Shown here piece after piece: positions 57,400-64,000 of a stretch of 64,000 nucleotides of DNA (position 1 is the stretch's first letter; each line of letters opens with the position of its first letter). The notes below the pieces were generated by a model, which had not been told where the DNA came from, did no database searches, and saw nothing but the letters and a program-made list of their open reading frames with translations. The stretch is from Gymnorhina tibicen (Eukaryota > Chordata > Aves > Passeriformes > Artamidae). The stretch is from the NCBI GenBank assembly GCA_013399875.1, contig VXAZ01003890.1, positions 682,001-746,000 on the forward strand, in the 5' to 3' direction. Made by a program: the position numbers and the translations under genes.

Positions 57400-60300
57400 T
57401 TGTTTATTGCTTGTATAGCACCAGTGGCTAAAGATCCAGCTGGAAATGAAGGCATAATCATTTAGCTATTATATAACAAAAATAAAGCAGATCTTATCCG
57501 GAGAGGCAGCAGTCTAAAAAGATTGACTGACTGTTTTAAGCATCAGGATGTCATCTTGCTACAGGACACTATATCTCCCCATCCTTTTTTCAAAATAAAT
57601 TGGCAGCTTCACATGAATCTTCTGCTTGGTGTTAGTACCCAAACTATTACGGAAAATTATAGATTAGTAGATTTCTTTTGAGGATAGTTTTAAAAATGCA
57701 TATTTAAGAGGAGAATGGCAGGATTGAGACACCTGCAGGTGCAAGTGGGATTTTAAGTCTCTGAGGAACTAGTGTTGAAATTAGACATTTTAATAGAGTG
57801 GGGTGTTTCCAGATATCAATCAGATCCAGACTGGAGGGTAAACATAGTTTTGGACTGAGCTGTGACCTGAAGTGGGGTTGTTGCAGCTGGCTGAAGACTC
57901 TGTGTCCAGCACAGGACAGGTCCTGGCCTCTTCCCACACAGGCACCTGGGCTTGGACACCGGAGACATGGGCCTGCAGAAGACCGATACCTAAAGGCAGA
58001 AGAAGTTAAGCAATGATATTCCACATAGAAGTAGACACCTACATCTCTGCAGCTAAATTGTGCCTCTAGAGCTGGATCTATTTTCAGACTATGACAACTG
58101 AATTTGGCACTGGTGTCTCCAGTTCTGCACAGTGTGTCTAGGACTGCCTGCTCTCATTGCACTCAGCAGAGACCTAAATGGAGCCCATCTTTCAGACGAC
58201 CAGGCAGTAGGACTTATTTTAGATGAGTTGAGTTGCAGTCAGGGTTGTATTGAGTACAGGCTTTACTCAAGTAGCCCAGGTATGTGCCCAGGAATATCTC
58301 AAAAGCTTTAGGCCATCCTCCCTCATCTCCAGATGTGTCTGCAAAATGGTCTAGGTCTCTGGCACACAATCTTTCCCAGTCATCATCTGCATGGGGGCGC
58401 CTTGAATGATCTACAGAGATTTAGATAGTGCCATATATGTATGTGCAAACCTAGACTGCCCCAATGCCTAACAGGAGCTAGGATATCTAGCACAAATGTA
58501 GGCATTGCAGACAGAAATCTAAGTTTAGCTGAATCAGTCTGGAGGAGAATTGCACTCTCACTTTTTGTCTGTTTCTTAGGAACATTTTCCTCAGAACCTG
58601 CATTCCATGAAATGCATCTGTACACTGAAATTGTAGGAACATTTGAAATGTTAGACTCAACTAAGAGAGTAGGAAGGCACACTTCAGGATTTCTGGGACA
58701 TACATTTGTTGGAATTCAGCAGTAATTTAGTAGTAAATGAAAAGGAGAATGACTGATGTTCCAGTAATGACAATGAAGTCTCTGCAGAGAGGCGGAGCCA
58801 TGTGTTTATCTGTACATACAGACACACACACATACACACACACCATACACCTTTTAAATGCAACCCAAAACCAAGACTTATATTCCTTTAATATTCAACA
58901 GATCTCGCTCCCAGCAAGTCCATGCTGTTGCTCAGCCACCTCAAAAGAAGCTGATGGGAGCTCTGGGGGGGGCTGTTGGTGAGTGAAAGATCAAGTCATT
59001 TGTATTCCCTTCCCTGGTCAGTAAGGAGTTGTATCTTCCTTGCCCTCATAATTTTCTAACACTTCTTAGATGGTTTTTAGAATAATTTATCCTTTCTCCC
59101 TGTTTTCTTCCTTTATTTTGTGAAAACAACCCCCACACATGGAAACACAAAAGGTGGACTGACTTTTATTTTTCACAAAAGAAGGGGAAAAAAAAGCAGC
59201 ACAAGGGAGAGAAAGGGGAAAGAAAAAGGACAAACAATATGCTTTTTTGTAGTCTTTTGATTAAAAGCATTGACAGCAGCTACACCTGAGGAAAGCTGTA
59301 TTTTACAGAGCACCTGTCTAAACACCATATGTTTATAGGCTTTCTCCTTCTCAGATTCTGTATTCTTCCAAAAGAGAGGCTTTGATTGTTTCAAACTGTT
59401 CCTATATCTCATGACACTTATTCCAGCTGGCACCATGTGAATGTCATTAAAGGTGAGGAAGGACCAAAAGATGCAAGACTATAAAACCAATCCCCTTTCT
59501 TTCAGAGAAATTGAGTGATTCATATCTCATCAATTATTCCTCTGTGAGATTTTTTGTATGAGTAGAAGAAACGTCCTTTTTGGAACATATGGGTGAGTCA
59601 AACTGCAATAGGAAGAAAGCACGTCTCAGTAATTTAGTTTCAATTGCTCATTTACATCAATAAAAAAAATACTGTAAACAATGAAGGGTTGTTTTCTTTA
59701 GCAATGCACCAGAATAACTGTAGATGTCTGCATGAATATACAATGGGATTTGTCTGACACATCTCATTTATGCTTTTATTATTTTGCAAGGAACAATGCA
59801 AGTCTTATTAGATTCTTCTGCATTCACTTAATGGGGAAAAACAAAATCCCAACATCTTTCTCCCCCAACAAAATCTGATGTGTAAGGGTAAAGTCACTCT
59901 GACTGCAGACTGCAATGGGATGAGAATAATTGCAGCACATATTACTCTCCCAAGTTTTGTGCCATATTTAACAAGTTCCATACTGACAAAAGCAAACATT
60001 AATATGGGCTGACAAACTGATGGGAAAGAAATTGTAGAGCCACAAATGACATCATGGGTATCTCTGTTCTCTGCAACTCTGATAAAATTTATCCTCTGAA
60101 GTCTTTTCCTATTATCTGTGTAACAAAATGGGTTCTACTCAGCAAACTGATTCTACAATAAAATCCTGGACAATAAAATGAAATATTTCTCTTCTTGTAA
60201 AGGCAGTTTACTAGGCTGAGAAATAGAAGCCAAAAGTAAACCTGCGACATTTCTGGAAGATTTTATAAAACGAAAGAGGAGTTTCTTGTTTTATTCTGAA

Positions 60301-60567
60301 AATGGCGTAAAAAAATTAATTAAAGTTCTAAAGAACTTGTTGTTTCTAAACTCTAAACAGACATAAAAAGTGGCTGTCCTTGTTCAGAAAACTGCCAGTT
60401 TAGTCCTCCATTTTGTGTTCAACCACAGCTGAAAGTGAGTGTATAGAAGCAAATATAAGCAGAGCAATTGTGGTGTGTCTATTCAAGCCTATATAATAAT
60501 CAGTAATTGATACTTTCCCTATTTTTCCAATCTTCCTTTAAACCTGTGAAAGTTTTGCATTCTCTGA
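57400..60567. other. Unique non-coding DNA, no gene seen
   Basis: No gene recognised; frames of 60-106 codons lack domains. A CA microsatellite at 58822-58850 is listed separately. Confidence 0.55.
58822..58850 (+). repeat. (CA)n microsatellite
   Basis: ACACACACAC, TACACACACAC and ACCATACAC in succession: an imperfect CA repeat of about 29 bases. Confidence 0.9.
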
Positions 60568-60936
60568 GATCCTTTCTCAAGGAGTTACACAGACCTACAA
60601 CCTGTTGTGTGAAGAACTAAATCCTCCTGTTTTCCATTTTGAACTGGGTTCTTACTCATTTGATTGCCTTTAGATCTCACACTGAAGACACAGTAAAAGT
60701 GGCTCCCTGTGCATCTGCTTCATGCCCCTCATGACTCTGCAGATCTGTCACATCTCCTTTAAATGACCTCTCACAGAAAGTTTTTTTCTGTTTTTTCTTG
60801 GTAGCAAGAGCTCTTCCATGCCTCTGATCACATGTGCTGCCTTCCCTGATTCTTTTCCCCTTCTAATACACCATTTTACTGAGGGGAACAGAAACTGGTC
60901 ACTGTATCTGTGTTTTGGATTAACCATGGATTTTCT
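60568..60936 (-). mobile_element. CR1: Ancient CR1-type LINE fragment
   Basis: The + strand shows AAGGAGTTACACAGACCTAC, TGTTGTGTGAAGAACTAA, ACTGAAGACACAGTAAAAGT, CTTCATGCCCCTCATGACTC, AAGAGCTCTTCCATGCCTCT, GATCACATGTGCTGCCTTCC and GATTAACCATGGATTTT. This follows the minus-strand order of an old reptile/amniote CR1 (GAGTTCCACAGATT, TGTTGTGTGAAGAAG, the ATAGAC-CTCTATCAT-type region, CCATACCCCTAATC, GTTGCCCTTTTCTG, GTACCATGGATTTA). It is much more diverged than the other copies and lacks the avian tail, so it probably predates modern birds. Family assignment is from memory. Confidence 0.7.
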
Positions 60937-62506
60937 AAAGGAGAATTCTGAGTGCTCATGAACTCATAGCATCAGGCCTCTTGAATGCCACATTAAAATC
61001 TTCAACTGTCCAAGCAATTCCCTAATGTGGAAATTTTGATTTAGAGATGAAAGTTTCCCCATTAACCTTAATGTGTTGGGTTTTTGTGCATGACCTTAAA
61101 TTTATTTGTTTTCGGAATGAATTCACAGGGTAGGCTGCTGGGTTTTCCCTGTCTAAATAATCATAATAATCACAGGAATAAGGGTGGCCTATGCAACATA
61201 TTTTGTAGGGTTTGGAGAATTTTTTGCTGTTGTTGAGGATATGTCAAACTGAGAGCCCCTCAGTGGGATAACTCATCTACACTTTTCCTTGTGCAAAATT
61301 ACTTACGATCAGTCAGCTTTTTTTTTCTGAGAGGTAGTACTAAAATATCAGGAAAACTGGTCTGGCAATTTCCCAATCATCCTTGGATCTGTAAGAGCTC
61401 ACAATTCCCAAAAACACTCAGATTAAGGATATGTTGATAAGTGCATTCAAATTCCTAGCAGTCATGTTTCTGTACTAAATAAGCATAGCAGATTTTCAGG
61501 TGTTTTTCCACATGAAGGAAGAGACTATTAAGCAAAGAAATTTGATGTTATCTCCCTTGTCCATTTTTTTTTACTTTCTTGAATTCATGCTCTAAATTTC
61601 ATACATTTTCAACTTTGATCCAGGAAGTTTAAGATTACATCCTTCAAGCTTTCATTATGGTCTTTTGAACTAGAAAAAACCATGAAACTGCTTTGTGTCC
61701 TTTTAAATAACTTGTCTCAAAATATTCACATTTTCTTAATAATATCTTCTTCAGCAAATTAAAAAAAAAGTGAGTTGGCTGCAACTGATTGTTACTTTAC
61801 TTTGAATTTTTCCTCCTTCTGCAGGGTGCACTCCATAGTTCCTCTATGATTGCCTCTTTATCTATCTGTATGAAAGAAAATAATGGAAAAACAGAAGGAA
61901 CAAAGAATTTTTAGTTCTAGGATGCCAAATTTGCTGTTACACAAAGGTACATTTCATAGAGGAATACAGATATAGGGCACAAAATAATCACAGTAATTTA
62001 TGATATGCTATCACTGGGTTGAATTCACAATGGTGGGGTACTGATTTTTAGTTTAATTCTTGAGCAAATAAGTAAAAGAGCATTTTTATCCATTTATTAG
62101 AAGAAAGAACATAATGCCCTTTAAGTTACATCTCCTTCTAGTAAACAAAAGTAACTATCTTGGGAAGTTATTTTCTGTGTTTCATGAGTTCTGATTCCTG
62201 AGCCGCTTTTCCCATGGCCACCACCATGGCATTGTGCTAAATGCCATTCATCACAAAATCATTCTCACCTTCTCTTCATCAAAAGCCAATTTTGAGCTTT
62301 TCTAGGCAATGCAGGTGTTACATTGCACACTGTGATCACCCTTAGGGAGGGCAGTCTTGCCAACAGCTGTTGCAAGACAGTAGCTTAAATATTTTTCTAT
62401 ATTTCAAAGAGGAAATTGGGTATTTCCAGTAAAGTAAGGGTAATGCAGACTTTGTGGTGTGACTGCTAAATTGAGAGCAGGATTCTAAATATGAGGTTTT
62501 TACCAG
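60937..62506. other. Unique non-coding DNA, no gene seen
   Basis: AT-rich with no recognisable gene, repeat or RNA. Confidence 0.55.
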
Positions 62507-62788
62507 TTCTGTTCAACAGCATCATCAAAGACGTGGACAGTGGGACTGAGCTCACCCTCAGCAAGCTTGCTGATGACACCAAACTGCGTCATGCTGGAAG
62601 GGCTGGAAGGAAAGGACATCCAGAAGGACCTGCACAAGACTGGGAAGTGTGTCCACGTGAACCTCATGAGGCTCAACAAGGACAAGAGTAACATGCTGTA
62701 CCTGGGTTGGGGCAACATCTGGGTCAAATACCAGCTGCGAAGGGAAGGAATTGAGAGCAGCCCGGCTGAGAAGGACTTGGGGGTATGA
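62507..62788 (+). pseudogene. CR1 ORF2 reverse-transcriptase remnant
   Basis: The first frame gives LFNSIIKD, LTLSKLADDTKL: the CR1 reverse transcriptase region around the catalytic x-A-D-D motif (consensus FADD, here LADD). A frameshift near 62590-62600 moves the continuing similarity (LMRLNKDKSNMLYLG, then SSPAEKDLGV) to another frame, which meets a stop at 62786-62788. Downstream, RPHLEHCIQLWGPQHRKN (62907-62967) continues ORF2 in the same frame after that stop. The remnant is broken in several places and non-functional; the N-terminal endonuclease and most of the RT domain are gone. Confidence 0.9.
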
Positions 62789-63424
62789 GGGGGTGAAAGG
62801 CTGGACATGACGGCAATGTGCACTTTCACAATAAGCCAGTTGTGTCCTGGGCTGCATCAAAAGAAGCTTGGCCAGCAGGTTGAAGGAGGTGATTCTGCCT
62901 GTCTATTCCTCATGAGACCCCATCTGGAGCACTGCATCCAGCTCTGGGGTCCTCAGCACAGGAAAAACATGGATCTGAGCCCAGAGCAAGCCCACAAAAT
63001 GGTCAGAGGGCTGTAGCACCTCTGCTGTGAAGACAGATTGAGTGAGTGAGTTGGTGTTGTTCAGCCTGGAGAAGAGAAGGCTCCAGTTAGAACTCATTGC
63101 AGAATTTTGGTACTTGAAAAGGGGTTTTAAGAAAGATGGGGGCAACCTTTTTATTGGGGCCTGTTGTCATAGGGCAAGGGGTAACAGTTCTAAACTAAAA
63201 TAAGGTAGACTCAGACTATATATGAGGAAGGTATTTTTTACAATGACCATGGTGAGACACTGGTACAGATTGCCCAGAGATGGGCCCCATCCCTGGAAAC
63301 ATTCAAGGTCAAGCTAGACAGGACTCTGCAAACCTGATTGAGTTGCAGATGTTCCTGCTCATTGCAGTGGGGCTTGACTAGACGACCTTTAATGTTCCCT
63401 TCCAACCCAAAATATACTGTGATG
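62507..63424 (+). mobile_element. CR1: CR1 LINE, longest copy in window
   Basis: About 918 bp: the end of ORF2 followed by the 3' UTR (GTTCAGCCTGGAGAAGAGAA, GGGCCTGTTGTCATAGGGC, GTGAGACACTGGTACAGATT, TTCCCTTCCAACCCAAAATA), ending near ACTGTGATG with a weak tail. The CR1 is on the + strand and 5'-truncated within the reverse-transcriptase domain. It has many substitutions and small indels, so it is inactive. Confidence 0.96.
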
Positions 63425-64000
63425 TTATCCGCATAATTAAACCCTCAGCTGACATTAGTCAGCACAACTACATTCCCTCTGGAACAGACTCTGGGTAAGA
63501 ATTTGATTCTTATAAGATTTTTAAAAATTTCATTTAATTAGACTTCTCTTTTCATCTTTCAACCACTTTTTTCTTCCCACTTACATGTTTCCCCTATATG
63601 AAAAAAAAACCCAACTCTCATATCTTCTAGCAGTATTTCCAGTGTTCAGCTGGTTGTAAAGTTAAGCAAAACATTCTCAGCCAGTTGCCAGACACTACTC
63701 CCTTCCTCCCTGCCAAAGTAATGACTTTCTATTTCAGCAACTCATTCCTGATTAAAAAAACAGATGGATTGCTCTCTACTACATGAGTGCACGTATTCTT
63801 GATCAGAAAGTAGCAATCATTGAATATATCATGTACACTGACACCAGGGAGGGAATTGTTCTTCATTCTGCCCAGCGAAGCATGTTGAAACACCTGTTTC
63901 CTATCCTGAAAATATTTGCAGCTACTGCCAATGAAGTTAGTGCTGAAACAGCAGCACGAAGCCAAGTTATCCTGCTTGGACACCTGTTGAAAAAGAAAGC
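63425..64000. other. Unique non-coding DNA to window end
   Basis: No gene recognised. An 84-codon minus frame (63729-63983) has no domain. An A9-CCC run is at about 63601-63612. Confidence 0.5.

Noticed and set aside
1..64000. CRISPR array, operons, tRNA/rRNA genes or other prokaryotic-style systems
   Set aside because: Vertebrate interspersed repeats throughout and no regularly spaced repeat-spacer structure, cloverleaf or gene cluster was seen.

Overview
This window looks like non-coding DNA from a bird chromosome. The deciding evidence is about nineteen chicken-repeat-1 (CR1) LINE copies. Most are severely 5'-truncated, keep the conserved CR1 3' region, and several end in the short ATTCTRTG-type tail repeats (seen as GATTCTGTGATTCTGTG, or its reverse complement CACAGAATCACAGAAT). 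Two endogenous-retrovirus-type LTR pieces and a few very old, eroded repeats complete the mobile fraction. The remaining DNA is AT-rich, CpG-poor and stop-rich on both strands. The species and the neighbouring gene cannot be named from sequence alone. There is no operon, CRISPR array, rRNA, tRNA or prokaryotic system here.

I found no convincing protein-coding host gene or exon. Apart from frames that run through the N gap, every open frame is under 200 codons, matches no family I recognise, and usually overlaps other frames. The only recognisable coding remnants are decayed 3' ends of CR1 ORF2 (reverse transcriptase) at 62507-62788 and 38305-38470, both broken.

Layout. 1-5.7 kb: unique DNA with one possible ancient repeat tail near 3.0 kb, a perfect short hairpin at 3.9 kb and an A/C-only tract at 4.95 kb. 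5.7-12.9 kb: one CR1 fragment, an AACAC/AACAT satellite-like array, a modestly GC/CpG-enriched block at 8.4-8.9 kb, and a second G-rich block at 9.7-10.15 kb. 12.9-13.9 kb: a truncated LTR abutting a CR1 piece, then a second CR1. 16.4-28.1 kb: six more CR1 copies and a possible MIR/L3-like relic, with an inverted-repeat segment at 26.4 kb. 34.8-37.2 kb: a CR1 cluster that includes a head-to-head inverted pair. 38.3-39.8 kb: a CR1 split by an LTR insertion, with a 5-bp target duplication (CAGTG) on either side and a 493-base run of N inside the LTR. 42.5-43.3 kb: homeodomain-site-rich sequence that resembles a developmental enhancer. 45.4-64 kb: further CR1 copies, a long purine tract, a CpG-enriched patch at 56.7-57.05 kb, an ancient CR1 at 60.6 kb and the longest CR1 at 62.5-63.4 kb.

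No exciting undescribed system is visible. The most useful leads are the datable nested insertion at 38.3-39.8 kb, the LTR/CR1 junction at 13.17 kb, the inverted CR1 pair at 36-37 kb, and a few candidate regulatory elements that need cross-species alignment.
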